In this document: one piece after another, positions 9,307 to 17,584 of the stretch
Layout: every line of letters starts with the position of its first letter
How positions within the stretch are numbered: position 1 is the stretch's first letter
From: Pseudobdellovibrionaceae bacterium
Lineage (GTDB): Bacteria; Bdellovibrionota; Bdellovibrionia; Bdellovibrionales; Bdellovibrionaceae
Assembly: GCA_019637875.1 (NCBI GenBank)
Contig: JAHBUW010000012.1
Span: 1-64,000 of the forward strand
DNA: 64,000 nucleotides
Direction: 5' to 3'
Position numbers and translations under genes: made by a program
The notes under the pieces: generated by a model
What the model was told of the DNA's origin: nothing
The model's input: only the letters and a program-made list of their open reading frames with translations
Database searches by the model: none

Positions 9307-9822
9307 ATGAACATGAGACGCGCCATGATGGTTCCCTACGTCACCCGCCGCGCATTGGCGAGTGATCTCTTCACTCAGATGAATCGTGAATTCGATCGCC
9401 TGTTCGAAGATTTCGTTCCCGCCCAACGCGAAGCTTGGGAAAATCGCGAGGCCTTGGCGAACGCGCATACCCACGAAGACGAAAAGTTCTTCCTGGTCAG
9501 TGTCGATATGCCGGGCATGAAACGCGAAGATATCAAAATTGAAGTTCTCGATCACATTCTGACCGTGACCGGTGAGCGTAAAGAGCGCAGCCCGGCCCGT
9601 CAGTACATCCTCAAGCGCAGCTTTTCGCTGCCGCGTGAGGTGAACGCCGAAAGCGTCGAGGCGAATTACGAAGACGGAGTTTTGAAACTCTATCTGCCGA
9701 AAGTCGAAGCGCCGCAGGCCCGTCAAATCGAAGTCAAAGCCGGTCAAACCGGTGTCTGGGAGCAACTTGCGGCCACCCCTCAAGCCCAAACGAAGGCTCC
9801 CACTGAAGGCTCCCAGCACTAA
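9307..9822 (+). CDS. Small heat-shock protein, Hsp20 family
   Basis: ATP-independent holdase chaperone that binds unfolding proteins in the cytoplasm. The alpha-crystallin domain spans about residues 45-150, with the typical DMPGMKREDIKIEV strand, the LTVTGER turn and the C-terminal YEDGVLKLYLPK strand. Length (171) fits the family. The C-terminal tail is Gln/Ala/Thr-rich and lacks a clear I-x-I motif. GGAG lies 6 bases before the ATG. The gene stands alone, divergent from the alkylation-repair operon, with a strong terminator behind it and a heat-shock-like promoter in front. Confidence 0.95.
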   Translation: MNMRRAMMVPYVTRRALASDLFTQMNREFDRLFEDFVPAQREAWENREALANAHTHEDEKFFLVSVDMPGMKREDIKIEVLDHILTVTGERKERSPARQYILKRSFSLPREVNAESVEANYEDGVLKLYLPKVEAPQARQIEVKAGQTGVWEQLAATPQAQTKAPTEGSQH

Positions 9823-9843
9823 ACGCGCGGAGCTCCCTCCATC

Positions 9844-9870
9844 GAAACCCCGGCCGTCGGCCGGGGTTTC
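9844..9870 (+). terminator. Rho-independent terminator after hsp20
   Basis: Perfect 12-bp stem GAAACCCCGGCC / GGCCGGGGTTTC with a 3-base loop, followed by a short T-rich run (TCTATTT). It lies 22 bases past the hsp20 stop. Confidence 0.9.
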
Positions 9871-9942
9871 TCTATTTCAGGCTCCGGTAGAATTCCGAAC
9901 GATCCGGGCGACAGCCGTGGCAAAATCGGATAGATTTACGCT

Positions 9943-10803
9943 GTGGAAAATTCGGACACGACGAAATCGAACTGGATCAAGACTTCACTCATTCTGGGAA
10001 CGACCGCGGCCCTCGCGTTGGTTCTGCCCGATGAGCCCGTCGACCCCTGGCAAATCCTCGACCTCAAAAAAGTCATGTACGTGATCTTCGCGCTCGCGTT
10101 TTTGCAGACTTTGGCGGGCGTGGTTGTGGACAAACTGGGCTCGAAGGCGGGAATCGTCCTGTTGGGATTTTTGGCGGGTTTGGTCTCGAGCACGGCGACG
10201 ACCGCGACCGTCGCGCGCCAGAGCCGGGATTCCAAAGACGAGGACACCAACGCCGAAACCGTCGTGCTGCTCAGCGCGACGCTCGCCATGTTGTGTGAGG
10301 CGGCGGTCGTACTGACCATCTCGCTCAGGCCACCCAAGCCCCTCCTTTACCTGATGTTTCTGGCACCGATTCTGGTTTGTTTGGGGCTGACGTTGACGCT
10401 CACCCGGCGGGTACGTCACATGCCCGAGCAGCTCCAACCGCAGGGGCTTCAGCTCAAACCTCTTTTGAAATTGGCCGCATTTATCATCGGGATTCTGGCG
10501 CTCTCGAAGTTCCTGCGGGGCAGCCTGGGTGACGCGGGACTGATGTTCTTAACTTTTGGCGTTTCGCTTTTTGAAATTCACGGTTCGATCATCGCGAACA
10601 TCCAGCTCGCCAACGCCAAGGTCATCGAGCACTCCACGTTGATCGGGCTGTTCTCTTTGAGCGTCGCGGCTTCTTTCGTTTCGAAGATGGGCCTGATCAC
10701 GATCTTGGGCTCACGCGCCCTCAAGGTGCGCATCGCCTGGATCACGTTGATCATGATCGTGACCCAGGCCTTGAGTTGGGCGCTCGTCCGCGGGCTGCTT
10801 TAA
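9943..10803 (+). CDS. DUF4010 (MgtC-like) membrane protein
   Basis: A 286-residue integral membrane protein with about eight hydrophobic segments. The run GFLAGLVSSTATTATVARQS near residue 75 matches the GLVSSTA signature of DUF4010 (COG3174), the family often found fused to MgtC/SapB. Its biochemical role is unknown; a transport function is only suggested. Here the MgtC half is absent. The start is GTG at 9943, which gives a short polar N-terminus before the first helix; no strong ribosome-binding site is visible. It converges on a small secreted-protein gene with only 6 bases between the stops. Confidence 0.8.
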   Translation: MENSDTTKSNWIKTSLILGTTAALALVLPDEPVDPWQILDLKKVMYVIFALAFLQTLAGVVVDKLGSKAGIVLLGFLAGLVSSTATTATVARQSRDSKDEDTNAETVVLLSATLAMLCEAAVVLTISLRPPKPLLYLMFLAPILVCLGLTLTLTRRVRHMPEQLQPQGLQLKPLLKLAAFIIGILALSKFLRGSLGDAGLMFLTFGVSLFEIHGSIIANIQLANAKVIEHSTLIGLFSLSVAASFVSKMGLITILGSRALKVRIAWITLIMIVTQALSWALVRGLL

Positions 10804-10809
10804 AGGAAG

Positions 10810-11145
10810 CTAGGGAGCTTTGCAGTTGAAGAGTTCGTCGTTCGTGAACTCGAAACGCAAAGAGCCGAGCATCAGAATTTCCGAGCCTTCGCTGTTCGCC
10901 GACTCGGTCGCGAGACCTTTCACGCTGGATGAGCGCGTGGTGACGACGCCATTTTCCATGGGGCCTTTGTAGTAACGAGTGACCGTCACGTAAGCCATGT
11001 CCACGCCATCGACATTCAGTTTTTTGAATTCATAGACGTTGTTCGGCAGGTCCGCGACGTTTTTGCACTCGAACTTGCGTTCGGGCCAAGCATGGGCGGA
11101 AGCGGCGGCGAGGGAGATCAGGGTCAGGGTGATGAGTTTTTTCAT
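10810..11145 (-). CDS. Small secreted protein of unknown function
   Basis: A 111-residue protein with a clear signal peptide (MKKLITLTLISLAAASAHA) and a short beta-rich mature part with two cysteines, near the start and near the end, that could form one disulfide. I do not recognise a family. The ATG at 11145 was chosen because it begins the signal peptide and has GGAGG just upstream; the frame is open for 8 more codons. Single gene on the minus strand. Confidence 0.75.
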   Translation of the reverse strand: MKKLITLTLISLAAASAHAWPERKFECKNVADLPNNVYEFKKLNVDGVDMAYVTVTRYYKGPMENGVVTTRSSSVKGLATESANSEGSEILMLGSLRFEFTNDELFNCKAP

Positions 11146-11208
11146 TTGGGGTCCTCCGGCTCCGATCATTGCGCGGGAGGCCCCAAACTCAAGCGATTGC
11201 GGATCGCG

Positions 11209-12048
11209 TTAGTTCCAATCGTCGTATTCGTCTTCCGGGTGACCATCTGAGCCATCATAGTTTTCATCTGAGATCGTGACGACGAGCTTGTGCCACGGGA
11301 AACCCCATTCGTCCTCACAAATGACCTCATAGTCGCGCCAGAAGCCTAAACCTTCGAATTGCTTTGGTTCGGTGCCGATCGGCGTGGTTCTGTCGATCAG
11401 ATCGTTGGTGAGGAGGTAGTTCACCCTTTCTCCAAAGTAGTGACGGAGTTTGAATTCCGATTCCATCGACTTTGAAAACGAGGTCGTGCCGAACGTAAAC
11501 CCGACGATTCCGGTATTGGCGGGGAACCCATCGACGAGGTAAACCGCGGCTCCGCCGAAACACTTCGGACTTCTTTCGTGAAAGGGCGCATCGCATGGAG
11601 GAGCGGCGGTCTCTCCCGGCGGGATATAAACGTTGTCACTTGCGCGTTGGTAGACGTAAGGAAAAAAGCTAATCGCGCGGCAGCGGTCCGGACGATTCGT
11701 GGCCCAGGTGAATTTAGTCGACGAATAGAAGAGACGTGCCTCTTCGATGCTGAGCGAGCAGGTCGTGGTGGAGCCGCGAACTGCGTTGGGCTCGACTTCG
11801 CAAACTTTATGCGTATGGAAAACCGGGGCGGGTGTGCCGTCCCAAGCCGTCGAGACCTCCAAGGTCAGCGGCGAGAGCGTCGCCGGATCCGGAGTGGGGG
11901 TGGGCGTCGGAGTCGGCGTGGGCTCGACAACCGAAGAACCGTCATTGGAACCACCGCCCGGAGGGCTGCAACCCAGCGCGAGTCCGAGGCCCACAAGAAT
12001 ACCCATCAACACAGCGGCTTCCGCGATTTTCAGAGAGGCTTTCATCAT
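11209..12048 (-). CDS. Lipoprotein of unknown function with Pro-Thr linker
   Basis: A 279-residue protein with an N-terminal hydrophobic segment ending in a lipobox (LALGCSPP), so it is predicted to be a lipoprotein. A (PT)n linker follows at about residues 43-54, after which comes a soluble domain with several cysteines and aromatic residues. The Pro-Thr tract suggests a flexible tether between membrane and domain. No family is recognised. It lies upstream of, and on the same strand as, the small secreted protein; about 60 bases separate them. Confidence 0.75.
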   Translation of the reverse strand: MMKASLKIAEAAVLMGILVGLGLALGCSPPGGGSNDGSSVVEPTPTPTPTPTPDPATLSPLTLEVSTAWDGTPAPVFHTHKVCEVEPNAVRGSTTTCSLSIEEARLFYSSTKFTWATNRPDRCRAISFFPYVYQRASDNVYIPPGETAAPPCDAPFHERSPKCFGGAAVYLVDGFPANTGIVGFTFGTTSFSKSMESEFKLRHYFGERVNYLLTNDLIDRTTPIGTEPKQFEGLGFWRDYEVICEDEWGFPWHKLVVTISDENYDGSDGHPEDEYDDWN

Positions 12049-12122
12049 GATTCGAGCGTCTCATAATTTCCGGAAGGCCCGCAACGGGACCCCTCGCTAA
12101 AGGTCGAGGCTTTCAAGTCTTC

Positions 12123-13415
12123 TTAAGCTGATTCCAGCGCTTTTCCGCGAGCGCTCGCGCCCAGGTAAATTAAGAAAGCCAAAAGCACCGCGCCGACGGA
12201 CAAAAGAATCAGCCACTTGAAATCCCCCGTCTGGGGAAGCAGGCTCGCGAGCCCCAAAAGTACGAAGGTCATCGCGTTGTTCAGAACGCTCGCGAAGCCG
12301 TTCACGCGGCCGCGCTCACCCGCCGCGATGGACTCCTGTCGCAGTTGCGTTTCGCCGAGCATGAAGCCGTAAAGCCCGATGCGCGAGAAAAGAACTGCGC
12401 CCAAAAACGCGAAGGTCGTGAAGCTCGTGAGGGCGAAAAACTCCGCCCGCGCGAAGGCGAGACCCGCCCCCACGACGGTGATCGTTTGGAAGCCCAGAAA
12501 AATCCCCGCGGCGCGGGTCAGCCCGAAGCGCCGGTACGCCAGCGGAAAAAGAAACGTCGCCGCCAAACCGAAGAAAGCGCCGGCGCCGCGAAAAAGTCCG
12601 ATCTGCCATTCGGGAAGTTGCCAGGCGTCTTTCAAAAATCCCGTGAGCAGCACACCGTGCGGACTGAGTGCCGAAACCCATAACAGCGAGTACGCGATCA
12701 TTACGGGCGCCACGCGCTGCGTGCGGAAAAGCGCGTAGCCCGCACGGACGCGCGCCGCGAACCCCAAGCGCGTTTCGGTGCTGATCTGGACGTTCGCGCG
12801 CGAGAGCTCGGGGCGATCGCGAAAGACCGAATCGAGGATCAGCCATTCGGGCAGAAACGAAATCATGTTCCACGCGGCGACGGCCGCGAATCCGTAAAGG
12901 GGCGAAGTGAAGGCCACGATCAAAAGTCCGGCCGCGACCGGCGCGCCCACTTCGGTCGCCAGGTCCACTTGACGAAAACGGCTATTGAAACGGGTCAAAG
13001 CGTCGCCCACGAAAAGCGACGGCGCCAAATCGGCCGCGATGGCGATGTCCATCAGGATGGCGCCCAAACTTCCGAGGACTCCCGCGCATGTCAGCGCCGC
13101 GAAGAAGAAAAAGAATTCGAGATCCCCGCGGGGATCTCCGATCAGCGTGAGTCCGACCAGACTCCCCAGCACGCCCAGAAACTGAAGGCCGAGTCCCCAA
13201 CGCGTCACCCACCGGCGCGAGCGCGTGTCGATCAGTCCCGCGATCCGCGGGGTGAGCAGAAGGCTGAGCGCTTTCACGCCGAGATAAAAAAGCGACGCGA
13301 GATCCAGTCGCCCCGGCCACAGGGCGAGCAGCGTGAGCGGCAGCGCGAAGTCCCAGGCCTGGTCCCCCGCGCGGGTGAACAAGCGCCCCCAAAGAAGGCG
13401 CGTTTCGATGCGCAC
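12123..13415 (-). CDS. Bacterial ferroportin-like metal exporter (SLC40 family)
   Basis: A 430-residue, roughly 12-helix major-facilitator-fold transporter of the inner membrane. It matches, by recalled sequence, the Bdellovibrio bacteriovorus ferroportin used for crystal structures. The first helix has TRAGDQAWDF with T14 and D18 at the places of the metal-binding T20 and D24. The N-x-x-S-F triad is kept near residues 181-185 (WNMISF). LSPHG near 252 carries the histidine of the second site, and DLATEVGAP and SRIGLYGF are shared. The family exports Fe2+ and related divalent metals. It is the last gene of a minus-strand cluster, 3 bases after the glutathione transferase stop. Metal specificity is inferred. 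Confidence 0.85.
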   Translation of the reverse strand: MRIETRLLWGRLFTRAGDQAWDFALPLTLLALWPGRLDLASLFYLGVKALSLLLTPRIAGLIDTRSRRWVTRWGLGLQFLGVLGSLVGLTLIGDPRGDLEFFFFFAALTCAGVLGSLGAILMDIAIAADLAPSLFVGDALTRFNSRFRQVDLATEVGAPVAAGLLIVAFTSPLYGFAAVAAWNMISFLPEWLILDSVFRDRPELSRANVQISTETRLGFAARVRAGYALFRTQRVAPVMIAYSLLWVSALSPHGVLLTGFLKDAWQLPEWQIGLFRGAGAFFGLAATFLFPLAYRRFGLTRAAGIFLGFQTITVVGAGLAFARAEFFALTSFTTFAFLGAVLFSRIGLYGFMLGETQLRQESIAAGERGRVNGFASVLNNAMTFVLLGLASLLPQTGDFKWLILLSVGAVLLAFLIYLGASARGKALESA

Positions 13416-13418
13416 TTT

Positions 13419-14033
13419 TTAAAGTCCCAAACGATCCGCGGTTTCCAAGTGACGACGGAACGCCGGGCGGTCTTGGCACAGGTTCACGTAAGCTTTGAAA
13501 CTCGCGCGTGCGGGAATCGCGTTCGTCATCAAGGCGTAGCTCAACTGCGACGACAACGCGAGATCCGCCGTCGAGAAACGGTTTTTCAAAACAAAGCCGT
13601 CCCGAATGGCGTGTTCGACCGTATTCAGCACCGCTTCGAACGTCCCGTGGCCGATGTAGCTCGACGGCGGGGTCTGCGCGCGCGGGAAAATCTGATCGAC
13701 CATGCCCGGTTCGAAAACCGAAGGGGCGAAGAACAGCCAGCGGTAGTAAGCGCCGCGCTGGGGATCGGTCACGTCGGGCGCAAGTCCCGCCTGCGGGAAG
13801 GCATCGGCCAGGTAGGTGGCGATGGCGGTGCCTTCCGTGATGACGACGCCCCGGTGCTCGATCATCGGAAGTTTTCCCATGGGATTTTTCGCAAGGAACG
13901 CGGGAAGTTTCTGCTCACCCTTCATCATGTCGATCCGCTTGACGTCGTAGGGCGCGCCGACTTCTTCGAGCATCCAATGGATGCTGCGGGCGCGGGACAT
14001 GGGGTGATAGTAAAACGTGACTTTTTCGGACAT
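13419..14033 (-). CDS. Glutathione S-transferase family protein
   Basis: Cytoplasmic 204-residue two-domain GST. The N-terminal thioredoxin-fold half contains YYHPMSRARSI (likely catalytic serine near residue 13), the cis-proline segment GKLPMIE and the E-x-T/A pair (ITEGTAIATYLAD) that binds the gamma-glutamyl part of glutathione. The C-terminal half is all-helical. The substrate cannot be told from sequence. The ATG at 14033 follows the MlaD-like gene by 45 bases and the stop is 3 bases before the ferroportin start, so the two are co-transcribed. Confidence 0.9.
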   Translation of the reverse strand: MSEKVTFYYHPMSRARSIHWMLEEVGAPYDVKRIDMMKGEQKLPAFLAKNPMGKLPMIEHRGVVITEGTAIATYLADAFPQAGLAPDVTDPQRGAYYRWLFFAPSVFEPGMVDQIFPRAQTPPSSYIGHGTFEAVLNTVEHAIRDGFVLKNRFSTADLALSSQLSYALMTNAIPARASFKAYVNLCQDRPAFRRHLETADRLGL

Positions 14034-14078
14034 GAAGCCTCCCTGATGAGGGGAAGCTTAGCGGGAGATGTCCTGATG

Positions 14079-15056
14079 TCAATTCGTGGGTTGACTTGCC
14101 GGTTGCCGATCGCGCGCGGCTTCTTCTTCGCGGACTTCACGGGCGTTGGAGCGCAGCATGAAGCTCTTCTGCATCGCCTTCAAGAGGACCACGGCCTCGT
14201 CCAAGGCTTCGACGGCGCGACGGCTGGAGCGCGGCAGATCCGGTGCGACTTCGGCCAGCGCGGGCAACAGCACTTTTGAGCTTTCGGTCAGGACCGCCAG
14301 ATTGGCCACGAGCTTTTCGAGATCGTCCGCCATTTTGGGAGCGCGGGATTTGATCTCGGGCAAGAGCGCGTTGAGTTCGCGGGTCGTGATCGAGAGCTCT
14401 TGCATCACGATCGCGAAGCGGTCGTCTTTGGTCGCCTGTTTCGAGAGTTTGACGACTTCCATGGACATCGTATTCATGTTTTTGAGCAAAGGATCGATGC
14501 GATCGAAGATGCGCACCAAGTCCGCCGTGCGGTTTTTATCCAGGAAGGCTTCGGCCAGGAAACGCAGGTTTTTGACCATCTCGCCCATTTCGCCGAGGGC
14601 CGACCCCAGGCGACGACCGCTCAAGAGTGTCATCAGATCCACCGTTTCGGCGGAAGCGACCTCGCCGCCGAGTTCCACCGCTTCGGCTTCGGGCGAACCG
14701 ACGGTCAGCTCCAGAATCCGTTCGCCGATGATGAACGGACGCACGAGCTGTGATTGCGAGTCGCGGCGAATTTTGTTCGAAAACTTCGAAAACACACGGA
14801 ACTCGACTTCGATTTTGTTGTCGGCGCGAAGCTCCACGCTATCGACCGCACCCACGCGCAAGCCCGCCATGATGACGGGCGTTCCGGTATGAAGTCCCTC
14901 GGCGCTTTCGAACACCGTGCGGAAGGGCGTTTTGGATTCAAACCAACCTTGTTTCACGGCGATGCCGATCATCGAGAAAAGAATCCCGCCGATGGCGACC
15001 AGTACGAAGAGGCCGGCGACGCGTTCGAATTTGTTGAACTTCACCCGCATCATCAT
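14079..15056 (-). CDS. MlaD-like MCE-domain lipid-transport protein
   Basis: A 325-residue protein anchored by one N-terminal helix (about 12-34) with an MCE domain at about 38-118 (GLHTGTPVIMAGLRVGAVDSV is the typical opening). A long alpha-helical C-terminal tail follows, rich in heptad-like leucines. MCE proteins form periplasmic hexamers that carry phospholipid between the two membranes, linked to an MlaE permease and MlaF ATPase. Both partners lie directly upstream: the start overlaps the stop of the ATPase gene by 4 bases (ATGA). The tail is longer than in E. coli MlaD and resembles the tunnel-forming tails of larger MCE proteins. Confidence 0.88.
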   Translation of the reverse strand: MMMRVKFNKFERVAGLFVLVAIGGILFSMIGIAVKQGWFESKTPFRTVFESAEGLHTGTPVIMAGLRVGAVDSVELRADNKIEVEFRVFSKFSNKIRRDSQSQLVRPFIIGERILELTVGSPEAEAVELGGEVASAETVDLMTLLSGRRLGSALGEMGEMVKNLRFLAEAFLDKNRTADLVRIFDRIDPLLKNMNTMSMEVVKLSKQATKDDRFAIVMQELSITTRELNALLPEIKSRAPKMADDLEKLVANLAVLTESSKVLLPALAEVAPDLPRSSRRAVEALDEAVVLLKAMQKSFMLRSNAREVREEEAARDRQPASQPTN

Positions 15057-15790
15057 GCCGCGACCGCTTTCTTTTCTCCGGAATCGTCTTCCGCTTCATG
15101 GAGGTAAAGTTGACCGTTGTCGATGGCGACCATCGTGGGGTTCACGACGCTCATGAGTTTGTCATCGAATGAGCTCAGGAAAACGTGACGGAGTTCACCT
15201 TGCTGACGAAGTTCATCGACTAAATCGAAGAATTTGAGCGCCGTTTCCTGCCCCAATCCCACCGACGGATCGTCCAGCAAAAGGATCTGCGGATGCATGA
15301 TCAAAGCGCGAATCAGACAAACGAGTTTGCGCACGCCGCCGGGAACGACCGAGGGGCGCAGGTGTTGGTATTTCGAGATGCCGAGATCTTCCATATAGAT
15401 CATGGCCCGTTGGGCGGCTTCGTTGGGCGACAACACTTTATGGTACAGAAGCGGGAGCGTCAGATTTTCCTCGAGGGTTTTGTTGTAAAGGACGCCGCCC
15501 AGGTCGAAGCCGTAGCCGATGTTCAGACGGTAAGGCAGGAATTCTTCGAAACTCATTTCGCTGACATTTTCGCCGTTCATGACGTAGGCGCCCTGTTCGG
15601 GAATCAGTAGACCCGCTTGCAGTTGCAAAAGCGTCGAGCGCCCCGCGCCGCTTTCGCCTTTGATCCACACGATCTGATCCAGCGGAAAGTCGAAGGTCGT
15701 GTTTTGGAAGATCTTCGCGTTGTTTTCGAACCCGAAGGTCAGGTTTTCGAAACGGATATTGTCGACACGCAGGCGGTGAAGTTGGCTCAT
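15053..15790 (-). CDS. MlaF-like ABC ATPase with degenerate catalytic motifs
   Basis: ABC-type ATPase (245 residues) lying between an MlaE permease and an MlaD protein, so by context the motor of a lipid transporter. The fold is readable but each catalytic motif departs from consensus. Walker A is GESGAGRST with arginine for the invariant lysine. The Q-loop region reads GYGFDLGG without glutamine. The signature is VPGGV instead of LSGGx. Walker B is ILLLDDPSVGLG with Asp for the catalytic Glu. The switch histidine position reads LSSFD. The reading frame is intact and translationally linked to its neighbours, so it is not an obvious pseudogene. Whether it hydrolyses ATP is open. Confidence 0.85.
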   Translation of the reverse strand: MSQLHRLRVDNIRFENLTFGFENNAKIFQNTTFDFPLDQIVWIKGESGAGRSTLLQLQAGLLIPEQGAYVMNGENVSEMSFEEFLPYRLNIGYGFDLGGVLYNKTLEENLTLPLLYHKVLSPNEAAQRAMIYMEDLGISKYQHLRPSVVPGGVRKLVCLIRALIMHPQILLLDDPSVGLGQETALKFFDLVDELRQQGELRHVFLSSFDDKLMSVVNPTMVAIDNGQLYLHEAEDDSGEKKAVAA

Positions 15791-16614
15791 CCCAAAACTC
15801 CCAGTTTACGAAGTTCGTTCAGATAGAAAAGAGCGGTGACCGAAAAATTGAAAACCACGACGTAGATGATGGCTTTGACGACCGCTTGGGTCGTCGCGAT
15901 GGGGACTTCCGTGGGGCTGCGGCCGACGGAAAGGCCTTGGTGACAGCTGACCGTGAAGATGATGATACCCGAAAAGGTGTTCTTCAGAAGGAAAAGCCCC
16001 AAATCGCCGACCGCGATCGCGCGCGCGAGCGAGTCCGCGTAAAAGCCGAACGGCAGATCGTGCAGCATGCGGGTCAAAAGGTAGCCGCCCAAAATCGAAA
16101 TCAAGGTGAAGTAAACGGCCAGCGAAACGACGCTGATGACTCCGCCCAAAACGCGCGGGAAGACGATGTAAGACAGCGGATTGATACCCATACTTTCCAG
16201 CGCTTCGATTTCGCGGTTGGCGCGCATGTTGCCGATTTCCGAAGCCACCGCGGTGCCCGAGCGCGCGATCACCACGAGAGCTGTCATCAGGGGGCCGAGT
16301 TCGCGGACGATGATAATGACCAGAAGCTTTCCGATCATCTCGGTGCCGCCCAGCAAATTCAAATTCGTGGAGCTTTGCAGGATGACGACGCCCCCCGCGC
16401 CGAGCGCCAACACCGAGATCAACGGCACGGCTTGCCAGCCGGTGAAGTAGATCTGCGAAGAGACGACGCCAAAAAGCGTGCGCAAACTCTGCGTGCGATC
16501 GACGATGGCGGCGCGAACCGAAAGATAGAACGTGAGCAAAACGTGGAGGGTGTACTCCAAGTTGCGGGTCACGTGTCGGCCAAGGCCGTCGATCTGGTTG
16601 AAGAGAAAACTCAT
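15787..16614 (-). CDS. MlaE-like phospholipid ABC permease
   Basis: A 275-residue inner-membrane permease of the MlaE family, with five or six hydrophobic segments. Family landmarks are LVVIIIVRELGPLMTALVV and the cytoplasmic coupling segment EIGNMRANREIEALESMGI. It forms the channel core of the MlaEFD-type complex that moves phospholipids between inner and outer membranes. The gene order MlaE, MlaF, MlaD with 4-base overlaps is conserved in the family. MlaB and MlaC counterparts are not present in this window. Confidence 0.92.
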   Translation of the reverse strand: MSFLFNQIDGLGRHVTRNLEYTLHVLLTFYLSVRAAIVDRTQSLRTLFGVVSSQIYFTGWQAVPLISVLALGAGGVVILQSSTNLNLLGGTEMIGKLLVIIIVRELGPLMTALVVIARSGTAVASEIGNMRANREIEALESMGINPLSYIVFPRVLGGVISVVSLAVYFTLISILGGYLLTRMLHDLPFGFYADSLARAIAVGDLGLFLLKNTFSGIIIFTVSCHQGLSVGRSPTEVPIATTQAVVKAIIYVVVFNFSVTALFYLNELRKLGVLG

Positions 16615-16643
16615 TGGATTTCTCTTCGGAATTTGCGGGGCGC

Positions 16644-17216
16644 TTAGAAAGCCCAGACCGAGTAGAACATGGTCTTCATGACCTCGGTCCAGTATTCCGA
16701 GAAGTTGGAATTACGGACCAAAGGGGGGACGGGGTGTTTCGTGATGGCGATCGAGTCCGGGAAACTGCTGTTGAATGTCTTCGTGGCCCGGTACATATGC
16801 AGTTGCGAGGTGATCAGCTCCAGTTTGCGACACCCTAGACCTTCGACGATGGGCAGCGACTGTTGGGCGTTGCCGTAGGTCGTGGTGGAGCGTTTTTCGA
16901 GGACGATCTTGTCCATATCGGGACCCCAAACGAGATCCCAGGGCGTCACCAGATCGGTGAGCTCCGTCGTCGGGTGCACGCCCGCGATGATGAGGTGACG
17001 CACTTGTTTGCGCGCGAGCATCGCGAAGCCCTCGCGAATGCGGTGGGGGCCGCCCGTCAAGACGAGGGCGCAGTCGGCGTCGGTGTCCGTATCCCAACTG
17101 GCCATGACCTCGTCCTGCAGTCGGCGGTGCGTTTCCACCAGCAGCAGAATGAACAGGCCCGCGAGGATGAAGCCGACGCCGATGTAGCGACTAGCCTTGA
17201 GCAGCCAAGACTTCAA
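16644..17216 (-). CDS. DUF218 (YdcF/SanA-like) membrane protein
   Basis: A 190-residue protein with one N-terminal transmembrane segment (about 10-28) and a DUF218 domain. ALVLTGGPHRIREG near residue 50, TTTYGNAQQS near 113 and ELITSQLHMYRA near 133 are the usual conserved blocks. SanA and YdcF belong to this family and are linked to envelope integrity, but the reaction is unknown. The start overlaps the end of ridA by 26 bases, implying translational coupling, and the stop is 30 bases before the MlaE-like gene. Confidence 0.8.
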   Translation of the reverse strand: MKSWLLKASRYIGVGFILAGLFILLLVETHRRLQDEVMASWDTDTDADCALVLTGGPHRIREGFAMLARKQVRHLIIAGVHPTTELTDLVTPWDLVWGPDMDKIVLEKRSTTTYGNAQQSLPIVEGLGCRKLELITSQLHMYRATKTFNSSFPDSIAITKHPVPPLVRNSNFSEYWTEVMKTMFYSVWAF

Positions 17217-17574
17217 TTTCGACCTTCACGCCCTTGGGAAGTCCCGCGACCGCGACGGTCGAACGGGCCGGAGGATTTTCGGGGAAGTGTTTGCCGTAGA
17301 TTTCGTTCACCGTGGGGAAATCCTTCATGTCGGTGATGAAGATCGTCGTTTTCACGATGTTCGAAAATTTCAGGTTCGCGGCCGCGAGCACGGCTTCGAT
17401 GTTCTTCATGACCTGCACGGTCTGCGCGGCGACGTCGTCGCCACCGACCGTCTGGCCCGAGGCGGGATCAAGCGGGATCTGTCCCGAACAGAACACGAGG
17501 TTTCCGAGTTGGATCGCCTGGCTGTAGGGACCGATCGCGGCGGGGGCGTTCGCGGTGTGGATGACTTTTTTCAT
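17191..17574 (-). CDS. ridA: RidA family enamine/imine deaminase
   Basis: A 127-residue cytoplasmic protein that hydrolyses reactive 2-aminoacrylate and related enamines released by PLP enzymes. Family features are ANAPAAIGPYSQA near the N-terminus, FCSGQIPLDP, the substrate-binding arginine in PPARSTVAV and the glutamate in KVEIEVLA. The ATG at 17574 was chosen because it gives the normal family length and has a GGAGTC ribosome-binding site 6 bases upstream; the longer open frame runs back into the barrel-protein gene. Confidence 0.93.
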   Translation of the reverse strand: MKKVIHTANAPAAIGPYSQAIQLGNLVFCSGQIPLDPASGQTVGGDDVAAQTVQVMKNIEAVLAAANLKFSNIVKTTIFITDMKDFPTVNEIYGKHFPENPPARSTVAVAGLPKGVKVEIEVLAAQG

Positions 17575-17584
17575 GTGCGACTCC

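Noticed and set aside
11890-11930. Repeat encoding Pro-Thr in the lipoprotein considered as a phase-variable tract
   Set aside because: The codons vary, so there is no perfect short tandem repeat for slippage.
12969-14279. 436-residue plus-strand frame across ferroportin, GST and MlaD genes
   Set aside because: It spans three well-supported minus-strand genes and is Arg/Gln-rich without motifs.
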